64,000 bases of DNA from Sphingomonas glacialis (lineage in GTDB: Bacteria > Pseudomonadota > Alphaproteobacteria > Sphingomonadales > Sphingomonadaceae), in NCBI RefSeq assembly GCF_006439055.1, contig NZ_RCZC01000002.1, positions 154,106 to 218,105 of the forward strand, in the 5' to 3' direction. A program made the translations under genes and the position numbers. The notes under the pieces are model-generated. The model was given only the letters and a program-made list of their open reading frames with translations, ran no database searches and had not been told where the DNA came from. Shown one piece after another: positions 19,360-28,631 of this stretch (the stretch's first letter is position 1; every line of letters begins with the position of its first letter).

Positions 19360-20364
19360 GTGACTTCGCGCACCCTTGCCCCGCTCAAGATTGGCCCCGT
19401 GACGATCGCCTCGCCGGTGATCCTCGCGCCGATGACCGGCGTCACCGACATGCCGTTCCGCACGCTGGTGCGGCGCTACGGCTCGGGGCTCAACGTCACC
19501 GAGATGGTGGCGAGCCAGGCGGCGATCCGCGAGACGCGCCAGTCGCTGCAAAAGGCCGCGTGGGCGCCGATCGAGGATCCCGTCTCGATGCAGCTCGTCG
19601 GCTGCACGCCGTATGAAATGGGCGAGGCGGCCAAGCTCAGCGAGGATCGCGGCGCAGCGATCATCGACATCAACATGGGCTGCCCGGTGCGCAAGGTCAC
19701 CAATGGCGATGCCGGCTCGGCGCTGATGCGCGATCTCGATACCGCGGGTGCGATCATCAAGGGCGTCGTCGATGCCGTCAGCGTGCCCGTCACGCTGAAG
19801 ATGCGGATGGGCTGGGACCATGCGAGCCTCAACGCACCCGAACTCGCGCAGATCGCGCAGGATCTCGGCGTAAAACTCGTCACCGTCCACGGCCGCACCC
19901 GCAACCAGATGTACAAGGGCAATGCCGACTGGGCGTTCATCCGCTCGGTCAAGGACGCGGTCAGCATCCCGGTGATCGCCAATGGCGACATCAATTCGAT
20001 CGAGGATGCCGAGGCGGCGCTCGACCAGTCGGGTGCCGATGGCATCATGATCGGCCGCGGTTCCTACGGTCGCCCGTGGTTGCTAGGGCAGGTGATGGAG
20101 TGGTTCGCCACTGGCCGGCGCGTCGAGGATCCCTTGATCGAAGAACAATATCGCGTTATCTCAGAACATTACGAAGCGATGCTCAGCCATTACGGCAATG
20201 AGACCGGGGTCAACATGGCGCGCAAGCATATCGGCTGGTACACGCGCGGCCTCCACGGCTCGGCCGAGTTCCGCAACAAGGTCAACCAGATCCCCGATCC
20301 CAAGGTCGTGCAGGCGATGCTCGCCGAATTCTACGCCCCCTGGTGCAGCCGCGCCGCCGCGTGA
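19360..20364 (+). CDS. dusB: tRNA-dihydrouridine synthase B
   Basis: A 334-residue flavoenzyme reducing uridines in tRNA. Hallmarks are [13 protein letters not shown] (about residues 21-33), the catalytic cysteine in NMGCPVRKV, and the C-terminal helical domain with [12 protein letters not shown]. The GTG at 19360 is the most plausible start, right after a promoter-like sequence. In proteobacteria dusB commonly leads the ntrB-ntrC operon (in enterics it leads fis), and here its stop overlaps the ntrB start. Confidence 0.95.
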   Translation: MTSRTLAPLKIGPVTIASPVILAPMTGVTDMPFRTLVRRYGSGLNVTEMVASQAAIRETRQSLQKAAWAPIEDPVSMQLVGCTPYEMGEAAKLSEDRGAAIIDINMGCPVRKVTNGDAGSALMRDLDTAGAIIKGVVDAVSVPVTLKMRMGWDHASLNAPELAQIAQDLGVKLVTVHGRTRNQMYKGNADWAFIRSVKDAVSIPVIANGDINSIEDAEAALDQSGADGIMIGRGSYGRPWLLGQVMEWFATGRRVEDPLIEEQYRVISEHYEAMLSHYGNETGVNMARKHIGWYTRGLHGSAEFRNKVNQIPDPKVVQAMLAEFYAPWCSRAAA

Positions 20365-21434
20365 CCGGGAACGTCGTCGGGGGCGGGGCCCCGGATTTCG
20401 CTGAACTGTTCGCCGCGCTGCCGGTCGCGGTGCTGGTGGTCGATGACCGGTCCTGCATCGTCCACGCCAATGCCGAGTGCGAGACGCTGCTCAACCTGTC
20501 GGAGCGCGCGATGCTCGGCCAGCCGCTCGTCGCGGTGATGACCCCGCCCAGCCAGCCCAATGCGCGCGACAATCACGGCCTCGCCGCGTTCGACACCGAG
20601 ATAGCGCTCAAGCGAGGCGGGAAGATCCGCGTCGATTATATCGAGACGCGCGTCGCCGATCATCCCGGCTGGCACACCATCACCCTGCATCATGCCGCCA
20701 CGTCGCGCCGGATGGGGCACAGCGCCGACCGCGCGGCCGCGGCGCGCGCCGCGATCGGCGCGGCGGCGATGCTCGCGCATGAGATCAAGAACCCGCTCTC
20801 GGGCATCCGCGGCGCGGCGCAATTGCTGTCGAAGGGGAAGGGGGCCGAGGAGCTCACCACCCTGATCACGACCGAGGTCGATCGCATCGCCGCGCTGATC
20901 GACCGGATGCAGGATTTCACCGACACGCGTCCGCTCAAGCTTGCGCCCGAGAACATCTATCCGCTGCTCGGTCATGCCCGGCGCGTCGCGCTCGCCGGGT
21001 TCGCGCGCCATGTGACGATCGACGAGCGGTTCGATCCATCGCTGCCGACGGTCCAGCTCGATCGCGACGCGATCCTGCAGGTCGTGCTCAACTTGCTCAA
21101 GAATGCGAGCGAAGCGACCAGCGAACAGGCCGATGCGCGGATCACGCTCGCCACCGCCTATCGCCACGGCATGGCGGTGTCGCCCGCAGCCGGCAAGCCG
21201 CGCCAGCCGCTGCCGATCGAGATCTGCGTGATCGACAATGGCCCGGGACCGCCAGCCGACATTGCCGAACATCTGTTCGACCCGTTCATCTCGGGCAAGC
21301 CCGAGGGGCAGGGGCTTGGCCTCGCGCTCGTCGACAAGCTCGTCCGCGATATGGGCGGGATCATCCAGTTCGCGCGCGAAGGAGCCCCGCCGATGACCGT
21401 GTTCCGTATCATGCTCCCGCGCGGTGACGCATGA
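20361..21434 (+). CDS. ntrB: Nitrogen-regulation sensor kinase NtrB
   Basis: A soluble 357-residue histidine kinase that phosphorylates NtrC under nitrogen limitation. An N-terminal PAS domain (about residues 14-120) is followed by the H-box [18 protein letters not shown], an N-box [10 protein letters not shown], and ATP-lid motifs IDNGPGP and [13 protein letters not shown]. No membrane segment is present. I used the GTG at 20361, which overlaps the dusB stop (GTGA); a GTG at 20343 is also open. It overlaps ntrC by four bases. Confidence 0.95.
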   Translation: MTGNVVGGGAPDFAELFAALPVAVLVVDDRSCIVHANAECETLLNLSERAMLGQPLVAVMTPPSQPNARDNHGLAAFDTEIALKRGGKIRVDYIETRVADHPGWHTITLHHAATSRRMGHSADRAAAARAAIGAAAMLAHEIKNPLSGIRGAAQLLSKGKGAEELTTLITTEVDRIAALIDRMQDFTDTRPLKLAPENIYPLLGHARRVALAGFARHVTIDERFDPSLPTVQLDRDAILQVVLNLLKNASEATSEQADARITLATAYRHGMAVSPAAGKPRQPLPIEICVIDNGPGPPADIAEHLFDPFISGKPEGQGLGLALVDKLVRDMGGIIQFAREGAPPMTVFRIMLPRGDA

Positions 21435-22849
21435 GCCGCACCGGCCGGATCCTAGTGCTCGACGACGACGCCGCGATCCGCACCGTCGTCGGCCAGGCGT
21501 TGAAGCGCGACGGCCACCGCGTGCTGACCGCCGCGACGATCGCCGAGGCCGAGGTCCAGCTTGCGACGGCTCTGCCCGACGTGCTGATCAGCGACGTCAA
21601 GCTGCCCGACGGCAATGGGCTCGACCTGGTCGACCGCGTCGTACGCGCGCATCCCGGGCTCCCGGTCATCGTGCTGTCGGCGCAGAACACGCTCACGACG
21701 GCAGTGCGGTCGACCGAAGTCGGCGCGTTCGATTATCTGCCCAAGCCGTTCGATCTCGACGCGCTGTCGCGCACCGTGCAGAGCGCGCTCGCGCGCGGGT
21801 CGGGCGGCGTTTCCGAACCGATCGAGGCGGAGGACCGCGCGCTGCCGCTGATCGGGCGCTCGCCCGCGATGCAGGACGTCTATCGCATCATCGCGCGCGT
21901 CGTGTCGAACGACCTCACCGTGCTTGTCTCTGGCGAATCGGGCACCGGCAAGGAACTCGTCGCGCGCGCGATCCATGATCTGGGACCACGCCGCCGGTCG
22001 CCCTTCATCGCGCTCAATATGGCGGCGATCCCGCGCGAACTGATCGAGGCCGAGCTGTTCGGCCACGAACGCGGCGCCTTCACCGGCGCACAGGCGCGCT
22101 CGGCCGGCCGCTTCGAGCAAGCCGCGGGCGGCACGCTGTTCCTCGACGAAATCGGCGACATGCCGATGGAAGCGCAGACGCGGCTGCTCCGCGTGCTCCA
22201 GTCAGGCGAATTCACCACGGTCGGCGGCGCGCGGACGATCCGCGCCGACGTCCGCATCGTCGCGGCGACCAATCGCGAGCTCGCGCAGCTCGTCGCGACC
22301 GGCCAGTTTCGCGAGGATCTCTTCTACCGCCTCAACGTCGTCCCCGTCACGCTCCCCGCGCTGCGCGCGAGGCGGCAAGATATCGCCTTGCTCGCGCGGC
22401 ACTTCCTCGATCGTGCCGCCGAGGACGGCCTGCCGCGCAAGCAGCTCGACGCCGACGCGATCGCGGTACTCGAAGCCTATGACTGGCCCGGCAACGTCCG
22501 CGAGCTCGAGAACATGATGCGCCGCGTCGCTGTGCTCGCGCGCGACGAGCGGATCGACGCCGACGAGGTCCGCGCGATGCTCGGCGGCGCGATGCCGTCG
22601 GTCGCGGTGGTCGGCGATGCCGGGATCGACGCCGCGATCCGCGCGCGGATCGAGCGACTCGCGATCGAGGAACCCGCCGCGCTCGACGACGGGACGCTCT
22701 ACGACCGCATCATCGCCGAGGTCGAACGCCCGCTGATCGAGGCGCTGCTCGCACGCCACGGCCAGAACCAGCTCCGCGCCGCGCGCGCGCTCGGGATCAA
22801 CCGCAACACGCTGCGAAAGCGGCTCGACGTGCTCGGAATCGATCCCTGA
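21431..22849 (+). CDS. ntrC: Nitrogen regulator NtrC
   Basis: A 472-residue sigma-54 activator. The receiver has acidic residues D11-D13 and phosphoacceptor D55, the AAA+ domain has Walker A GESGTGKE (168-175) and an intact GAFTGA loop (215-220), and a Fis-type helix-turn-helix ends the protein (RAARALGINRNTLRKRL). It therefore should activate sigma-54 RNA polymerase, unlike the neighbouring NtrX. It is the last gene of the dusB-ntrB-ntrC unit. Confidence 0.97.
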   Translation: MSRTGRILVLDDDAAIRTVVGQALKRDGHRVLTAATIAEAEVQLATALPDVLISDVKLPDGNGLDLVDRVVRAHPGLPVIVLSAQNTLTTAVRSTEVGAFDYLPKPFDLDALSRTVQSALARGSGGVSEPIEAEDRALPLIGRSPAMQDVYRIIARVVSNDLTVLVSGESGTGKELVARAIHDLGPRRRSPFIALNMAAIPRELIEAELFGHERGAFTGAQARSAGRFEQAAGGTLFLDEIGDMPMEAQTRLLRVLQSGEFTTVGGARTIRADVRIVAATNRELAQLVATGQFREDLFYRLNVVPVTLPALRARRQDIALLARHFLDRAAEDGLPRKQLDADAIAVLEAYDWPGNVRELENMMRRVAVLARDERIDADEVRAMLGGAMPSVAVVGDAGIDAAIRARIERLAIEEPAALDDGTLYDRIIAEVERPLIEALLARHGQNQLRAARALGINRNTLRKRLDVLGIDP

Positions 22850-22942
22850 GCGCGCCGCGCGGACGCCCGATGGGTGCCGAAGTGCGACAAAACCCCGAAT
22901 TGTGTGTTTTCCTTGCAACGCAACCGTTGTAGCAATGTCACG

Positions 22943-25162
22943 ATGAGCGACGCCTCGGCCTCTTCTGTCCCTGTTCCGGCCGCGAGGTCGTGGATCAGCG
23001 TGACGCCGGCGCTCGAGCTTTCGGTCGTCGCCGGCGCGGTCGCGATCGCGATCGCAAGCTATTTCGTGATCGCGAGCGGGGCCGCGTCGCAGAGCCTGCT
23101 GAGCCCCGGTGTGGTCGCCTTGCTGCTCGTCTCGAATCTGCTACCCGGTGTCGCCTTGCTCGTCCTGCTCGGCCGCCGCGTCGCGATGCGGCGCGCCGCG
23201 CGCTCGCCGATCGGCGGGCGCGGCCGGCTCCACGTCCGGCTCGTCGCGATCTTCTCGATGATCGCGGCGGTGCCGACGCTGCTCGTCGTGATCTTCGCCT
23301 CGCTGCTGTTCCAATACGGCGTGCAATTCTGGTATTCCGACCAGGCGCGCGACATGATCGAGAACGCGACGGGCGTAGCCTCGACGTCGTACCAGCAGAT
23401 GCTCAAGCGCTGGCAGCAAGCGACCGTCACCGCCGCGCAGGACATTGCCGGCTATCCCGAATTCAGGGCGGGCTCGCCGGCATTCGACAACATCTTCTTC
23501 TACCAGATCTATTTTCGAAGCCTGTCGGACGGCTTCATCTTCGCCGCCAGCCCCAAGAACGACATCCAGCTGATCTACGCGATCAATCCCGACAAGCTCG
23601 ATCTGCGCAACGAGATCACCGCCACCGATCTCGACCGCGTGCGTCGCGGAACGCCGAGTGTCACGACCGTCAAGGGCAACCGCATCGAGACGTTGACCGC
23701 GATCCCGGGCACAACCGACCGCTATTTCCTCAGCGTGGCGATCTCCGACGTCAAGGTGATGGAGGAGCAGTCACGCCGCAGTACCGAGGTGCTCGCCACC
23801 TATCGCGACCTGCTGGTCAAGGCGCGCTCGCTGCAGCTGAAGTTCAACGCCGCGCTGCTCGCGATCTCGCTGCTGATCGTCGCGATCGCGGTGTGGATCG
23901 CGCTCGCCGTGGCGGATCGTCTGGTCCGTCCTGTCGGCGAACTCGTCGCAGCCGCGCACCGCGTCGCGGCGGGCGATCTCGGCGCGCGCGTCCCGACGCC
24001 GACCACCGACGACGAAGTCGGCACGCTCGCCAACGCCTTCAACGGCATGACCAGCCGGCTGCAGGCGCAGAACAGCGCGCTCGAGAGCCGCCGCGCGCTG
24101 ATCGAGGCGGTGATGTCGGGCGTCACCGCCGGCGTCATCTCGGTCGCGCCCGACGGCACGATCCGGCTGATCAACCGCTCGGCGATCACCTTGCTCGAAA
24201 GCGTCGAGGAGACGCTCGCAGGCAAGCCGCTCAGCCTGATCTCGCCCGAACTCGCAGCGCTCGTCGAGGGCAAGGAGCGCGAGGCGATCGTCGAGCTCGG
24301 CGCTGGCGGCGGCGAGGCGCGCACGCTCGCGGTGAAAGTCACCCGCGCGGCGGAAGGCCCGATCCTGACCTTCGACGACATCACCGGGCAGCTGCTCGAC
24401 CAGCGCCGCGCCGCCTGGTCCGACGTCGCGCGTCGCATCGCGCACGAGATCAAGAACCCGCTCACCCCGATCCAGCTCGCCGCCGAGCGCCTCCAGCGCC
24501 GCTATGGCAAGCAGATCGACCCCGAGGACACCACCTTCGCCCGCCTGACCGAGACGATCATCCGCCAGGTCGGCGATCTCCGCCGGATGGTCGACGAATT
24601 CTCCTCCTTCGCGCGGATGCCCAAACCCGTGTTCCGCGAGGAATCGCTGGTCGATCTCGCGCGCCAGACGATGTTCCTCCACGAAGTCGCGCACCCCGGC
24701 ATCGTCTTCACGCTGACGCACGACGATCCCGGCCCGACCCTGGTGTGCGACCGCCGTCAGATCGGCCAGGCGCTGACCAATATCGTCAAGAACGCGGTCG
24801 AGGCGGTCGAGGCGCATACCGACGCGTCCTCCGCCGAAATCGCGATGACGCTGAGCGAAGACGAGGGGCATGCCACGCTGACCGTCGCCGACACCGGCAT
24901 CGGCCTGCCCGCCAATCGTGACCGTATCGTCGAACCCTATGTCACGACGCGCGCGCGCGGCACCGGGCTCGGCCTCGCGATCGTCAAGAAGATCGTCGAG
25001 GAACATTGCGGCACGATCGCCTTCTCCGACCGCCCCGGGGGGGGCACGATCGTCACCGTGCGCTTCGACACGGCGATGCTCGCCAATCTCGACCAGGGTG
25101 ATGGAGGCGATGGGGGCATCGCCAACACGCCCGCACCCGCCCTTTTACAGAACCGGACCTGA
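22943..25162 (+). CDS. ntrY: Membrane sensor kinase NtrY
   Basis: A 739-residue sensor kinase. Predicted membrane segments lie at about residues 25-45, 55-76 and 92-115, with another near 305-325 before a HAMP domain (VADRLVRPVGELVAAAHRVAAGDL). A PAS domain follows, then the H-box [19 protein letters not shown] (histidine near 500), and ATP-binding motifs ADTGIGLP and GTGLGLAIV. The large loop between the third and fourth helices should be periplasmic. The start at 22943 (MSDASAS) fits family length. It precedes ntrX by three bases. Confidence 0.95.
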   Translation: MSDASASSVPVPAARSWISVTPALELSVVAGAVAIAIASYFVIASGAASQSLLSPGVVALLLVSNLLPGVALLVLLGRRVAMRRAARSPIGGRGRLHVRLVAIFSMIAAVPTLLVVIFASLLFQYGVQFWYSDQARDMIENATGVASTSYQQMLKRWQQATVTAAQDIAGYPEFRAGSPAFDNIFFYQIYFRSLSDGFIFAASPKNDIQLIYAINPDKLDLRNEITATDLDRVRRGTPSVTTVKGNRIETLTAIPGTTDRYFLSVAISDVKVMEEQSRRSTEVLATYRDLLVKARSLQLKFNAALLAISLLIVAIAVWIALAVADRLVRPVGELVAAAHRVAAGDLGARVPTPTTDDEVGTLANAFNGMTSRLQAQNSALESRRALIEAVMSGVTAGVISVAPDGTIRLINRSAITLLESVEETLAGKPLSLISPELAALVEGKEREAIVELGAGGGEARTLAVKVTRAAEGPILTFDDITGQLLDQRRAAWSDVARRIAHEIKNPLTPIQLAAERLQRRYGKQIDPEDTTFARLTETIIRQVGDLRRMVDEFSSFARMPKPVFREESLVDLARQTMFLHEVAHPGIVFTLTHDDPGPTLVCDRRQIGQALTNIVKNAVEAVEAHTDASSAEIAMTLSEDEGHATLTVADTGIGLPANRDRIVEPYVTTRARGTGLGLAIVKKIVEEHCGTIAFSDRPGGGTIVTVRFDTAMLANLDQGDGGDGGIANTPAPALLQNRT

Positions 25163-25165
25163 GCC

Positions 25166-26539
25166 ATGCCCCTCGACATCCTCGTCGTCGATGACGAACG
25201 TGACATTCGCGATCTGGTCGCCGGCGTCCTCGAAGACGAAGGCTATGGCGCGCGCGTCGCCGCCGACAGCGATTCGGCGCTCGAGGCGATCTCGGTGCGC
25301 CGCCCCTCGCTCGTCCTGCTCGACGTCTGGCTCCACGGCTCGCGGCTCGACGGGCTCGAACTGCTCGACGAGATCAAGAGGCGCGACCCGTCGATCCCGG
25401 TGCTGATGATCTCAGGCCACGGCAATCTCGACACCGCGGTCGCCGCGATCCGCCGCGGCGCCGCCGATTTCATCGAAAAGCCGTTCGAGGCCGAACGCCT
25501 GCTGCTGATGGTCGCGCGCGCGACCGAGACCGAGAGCCTGCGCCGCGAGATCGCGTCGCTGCGCGAATCGGTCGGACAGAATAACGATCTCACCGGCAAT
25601 TCCGGCGCGATCAACGGCGTCCGCGCGACCTTGAAGCGTGTCGCCGCAACCGGCAGCCGCGTGCTGATCATGGGCTCGGCCGGCGTCGGCAAGGAAGTCG
25701 CCGCGCGGCTGCTCCACGGCTGGAGCCAGCGCGCCAACGCGCCGTTCGTCATCGTCAATGCCGCCCGGATGACGCCCGAGCGCGTCGAAGAAGAACTGTT
25801 CGGCGCCGAGGAAGCGGGGCAACTCGTTCGCTCCGGCCTGCTCGAACAGGCGCATGGCGGAACGCTGTTCCTCGACGAGATCGCCGACATGCCGCTCGCC
25901 ACGCAAGGCCGCATCCTGCGCGTGCTGACCGACCAGAGCTTCAGCCGCGTCGGCGGGCAGCGTATCGTCAAGGTCGACGTCCGCGTCGTCTCGGCGACCG
26001 CGCGCGACCTGACGCACGAGATCGCCGAGGGGCGTTTCCGCGAGGATCTCTATTACCGCCTCAACGTCGTCCCCGTCGCGATCCCCGGCCTCGCCGAGCG
26101 CCGCGAGGACATCCCCGCGCTGATCGACCATTTCATGGCGCATTACGCCTCGGAACGCCGCGTGCCCACGCCCGAGGTCGCGCCCGACGCGATGGTCGCG
26201 CTGCAATCGTACGAATGGCCGGGCAATGTCCGGCAGCTCCGCAACGTGGTCGAGCGCACGATCATCATGGCACCGGGCGACCGGATCGGCCGGATCGACC
26301 TCGACATGCTGCCCGCCGACATCCTTGGCGATCCCGGCGAACTCGGCGGGAGCGGGACGGCGATCATGGGCTCGCCGCTGCGCGAGGCACGCGAGACCTT
26401 CGAGCGCGAATATCTGCGCGTGCAGATCCGGCGCTTCTCGGGGAATATCTCGCGGACCGCGAACTTCATCGGGATGGAGCGCTCGGCGTTGCACCGGAAG
26501 CTGAAGCTGCTGGGGATTACCGAGGTGCGCGAGGATTGA
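25166..26539 (+). CDS. ntrX: Response regulator NtrX
   Basis: A 457-residue NtrC-like regulator paired with NtrY. The receiver has D10 and D53, the AAA+ domain has a Walker A variant GSAGVGKE (170-177), and a Fis-type helix-turn-helix ends it (ISRTANFIGMERSALHRKLKLLGI). The sigma-54 contact loop GAFTGA is absent: the region after EELFG reads AEEAGQLVRSGLLEQ. It is therefore unlikely to activate sigma-54 polymerase by the NtrC mechanism and probably acts as a conventional DNA-binding regulator (inference). Confidence 0.95.
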   Translation: MPLDILVVDDERDIRDLVAGVLEDEGYGARVAADSDSALEAISVRRPSLVLLDVWLHGSRLDGLELLDEIKRRDPSIPVLMISGHGNLDTAVAAIRRGAADFIEKPFEAERLLLMVARATETESLRREIASLRESVGQNNDLTGNSGAINGVRATLKRVAATGSRVLIMGSAGVGKEVAARLLHGWSQRANAPFVIVNAARMTPERVEEELFGAEEAGQLVRSGLLEQAHGGTLFLDEIADMPLATQGRILRVLTDQSFSRVGGQRIVKVDVRVVSATARDLTHEIAEGRFREDLYYRLNVVPVAIPGLAERREDIPALIDHFMAHYASERRVPTPEVAPDAMVALQSYEWPGNVRQLRNVVERTIIMAPGDRIGRIDLDMLPADILGDPGELGGSGTAIMGSPLREARETFEREYLRVQIRRFSGNISRTANFIGMERSALHRKLKLLGITEVRED

Positions 26540-26553
26540 GGGGCGGGCGGGGA

Positions 26554-26580
26554 CGGACGCGGTAATCCCAGTCGCGTCCG
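26554..26580 (+). terminator. Hairpin after ntrX
   Basis: CGGACGCG and CGCGTCCG form an eight-base stem with an 11-base loop, followed by GTTTCT. It lies 15 bases after the ntrX stop. The short pyrimidine tail makes it a weak intrinsic terminator candidate. Confidence 0.45.
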
Positions 26581-26782
26581 GTTTCTCCATGATCGAGCAT
26601 TCGCATGCGCCCGGAGCCGCGCGCCTCTGCCTCTTGTGACGGTCGCGAACGCGGGCTTGCGGCCTCGCGGGGAAGGGCGTTGAAGGTTTCCGCCCGACTT
26701 TATACGAGCACCGGATTGGTACCTCGATCGCCTCGCGCTCAGAAGCCCGTATAAAGGTCGATCGTCAGGATTTTGAGACGCA

Positions 26783-27613
26783 ATGAATTATCGACATTCC
26801 TTCCATGCCGGCAACAGCGCCGATGTCGTGAAGCACAGCCTCCTGATCGCCCTCGTGCGGGCCTTGCAGCAAAAGCCGGGCGCGCTGACGCTGATCGACA
26901 CCCATGCCGGTTGCGGGCTGTACGACCTTGGCGGTGAGGATGCCCAACGCACCGGCGAGTCCGCGCAGGGTGTGCTGCGCGCCTTTGCCGACCCGAACCG
27001 GTTGCTGGACGACTACCGCACCGCAGTACAGGCTGTGAATGTCGGGGCCGAGCCGCAGCTCTACCCCGGCTCGCCGCGGATTCTGGCGCAGCTTCTGCGC
27101 CCGCAGGATTTCCTGATCCTCAACGAAAAACATCCCGATGACGCCTATACCTTGCGCGGCGTGATGCGCGGCACATCCGCTGCCGTGCATGAGCGCGACG
27201 CTTACGAGCTTTGGCTGGCGCTGCTGCCGCCCCGCACCGCGCGCGGCGTGGTGGTGGTCGATCCGCCCTACGAGCAGACGGACGAACGCGAACGGATCAC
27301 TGCCACCCTCGCTGCCGCTCACCGCAAATGGGCGCATGGCGTGACGGTGATCTGGTATCCGCTCAAAGACCGCGCCACGCATTGGCAGTGGAAGGCGCAG
27401 TTACGCAGGCTCGGCATCCCGAAATTTCTTGGGGTGGAGCATTGGTTGTACGATGGCGACCAGCCCGACATCTATAACGGCGCGGGCCTTTATATCTTCA
27501 ATCCGCCCTACGCCTTCACGCAGGCGCTGCCGCCGCTGCTCGAAGCCCTGCGCGCCGTGCTGGCACCGGAGGGGCATAGCGGCGAGATCACAGCCGATTG
27601 GTTGAACGATTAA
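26783..27613 (+). CDS. rlmJ: 23S rRNA A2030 N6-methyltransferase
   Basis: A 276-residue SAM-dependent methyltransferase matching RlmJ. The N-terminus MNYRHSFHAGNSADVVKH is the family signature, THAGCGLYDL binds SAM, and VVVDPPYEQ (about 157-165) carries the catalytic DPPY motif. It sits alone between ntrX and hfq, with AT-richer flanks on both sides and a TATAAA at 26750 but no clear -35. A gene in this position interrupts a usually tight ntrX-hfq neighbourhood, so transfer is plausible. Confidence 0.92.
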   Translation: MNYRHSFHAGNSADVVKHSLLIALVRALQQKPGALTLIDTHAGCGLYDLGGEDAQRTGESAQGVLRAFADPNRLLDDYRTAVQAVNVGAEPQLYPGSPRILAQLLRPQDFLILNEKHPDDAYTLRGVMRGTSAAVHERDAYELWLALLPPRTARGVVVVDPPYEQTDERERITATLAAAHRKWAHGVTVIWYPLKDRATHWQWKAQLRRLGIPKFLGVEHWLYDGDQPDIYNGAGLYIFNPPYAFTQALPPLLEALRAVLAPEGHSGEITADWLND

Positions 27614-28139
27614 AGCTTCCTTCGAGGGCGGCTCATTGCCGGATACGCTGGGAAGGGTAGCGAAGTCGTAATAGCGGCAGAACCGCCGGGTCTGCAGTCG
27701 ATATAGTCGCTCACGAATTCCCGTATCGATCAGGTCAGCGTTCCACCAAAGTGTTCAGTAAGCTATCTCTGTCCTACAAACACAAAATCTGATATCGTGG
27801 CATCACTGCCTATCAGTGACTTATCCGAATAAAACATGCCCAAGAATACTCTAGCGGAAGTCTTCGCTACCGCATGATACCGAAACACCATCGATGGTGA
27901 GACTTTTGTGTGACTTTCCGACCCGGCCAGCTGGGGAAACGCCTGTCACGGCGCGTCCCGAGCTGTGCGAGCCGGTGCGCGATCGAACGCCGCCGACGCG
28001 AGACCACACCCTTTCTACCCCCGACCGCTGGACGAACCGCCCCCGGCACCCTAAATCAGCCTCAGCGTCAATCAGGCGCATCTCGACGCCGGAACCGGCG
28101 CACTGCGGGAACCACCCGCCAAAAACATAGGATCGACCG
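27614..28139. other. Long intergenic region before hfq
   Basis: This 526-base stretch holds no credible gene. The first half (about 27700-27900) is clearly lower in GC than the rest of the window. A perfect 14-base palindrome, CACCATCGATGGTG, lies at 27886-27899. The second half is GC-rich and should contain the hfq promoter and leader, but I could not assign convincing -35 and -10 boxes. Confidence 0.6.
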
Positions 28140-28631
28140 ATGGCCGACAAGCACACTTCGCTGCAAGACCTGTTCCTCAATGCGCTCCGCCGCACCAAGA
28201 CCCCGATCACGATGTTCCTCGTAAAGGGCGTCAAGCTCCAGGGCATCGTCACCTGGTTCGACAATTTCTCGGTGCTGCTCCGCCGCGACGGCCAGTCGCA
28301 GCTGATCTACAAGCACGCCATTTCGACGATCATGCCGTCGAACAGCGTCGATATCGACGCGATCGTCAACGCGGTCGGCGAAGCGCAGCGCAAGCAACCG
28401 TTGCTGCAGGAAATCTTCCTTAACGCGGTCCGCAAGTCCGAGGACAACGTCACGATGTTCCTCGTCAACGGCGTGATGCTCCAGGGGCAGATCGCGGCGT
28501 TCGACCTGTTCTGCATGCTGCTCCAGCGCGACGGCATGGCGCAGCTCGTCTACAAGCATGCGGTCTCGACGATCCAGCCCGCGCACCCCCTCAATTTGGC
28601 TGATGAAACAGCAGGTTCGGACGAAGATTGA
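28140..28631 (+). CDS. hfq: Hfq with two tandem Sm domains
   Basis: Hfq is the RNA chaperone that pairs small RNAs with mRNAs and normally forms a ring of six subunits with one Sm domain each. This 163-residue chain carries two complete Sm domains, residues 7-66 and 87-147, offset by 81. Both have the Sm1 core (Q9-[10 protein letters not shown]90-E-IFLNAVRK) and the Sm2 YKHA-STI motif (Y57-K58-H59; Y138-K139-H140). The rim arginine patch is kept only in domain 1 (R17, R18); domain 2 has R98-K99-S-E. The tail is short and acidic. It is followed directly by hflX. Confidence 0.95.
   Translation: MADKHTSLQDLFLNALRRTKTPITMFLVKGVKLQGIVTWFDNFSVLLRRDGQSQLIYKHAISTIMPSNSVDIDAIVNAVGEAQRKQPLLQEIFLNAVRKSEDNVTMFLVNGVMLQGQIAAFDLFCMLLQRDGMAQLVYKHAVSTIQPAHPLNLADETAGSDED

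Noticed and set aside
22871..22888. Sigma-54 promoter upstream of ntrY
   Set aside because: A GG-N10-GC spacing is present, but the surrounding bases match the -24/-12 consensus poorly.
26700..26782. A firm promoter call for rlmJ
   Set aside because: TATAAA at 26750 is a fair -10, but no acceptable -35 lies 16 to 18 bases upstream.
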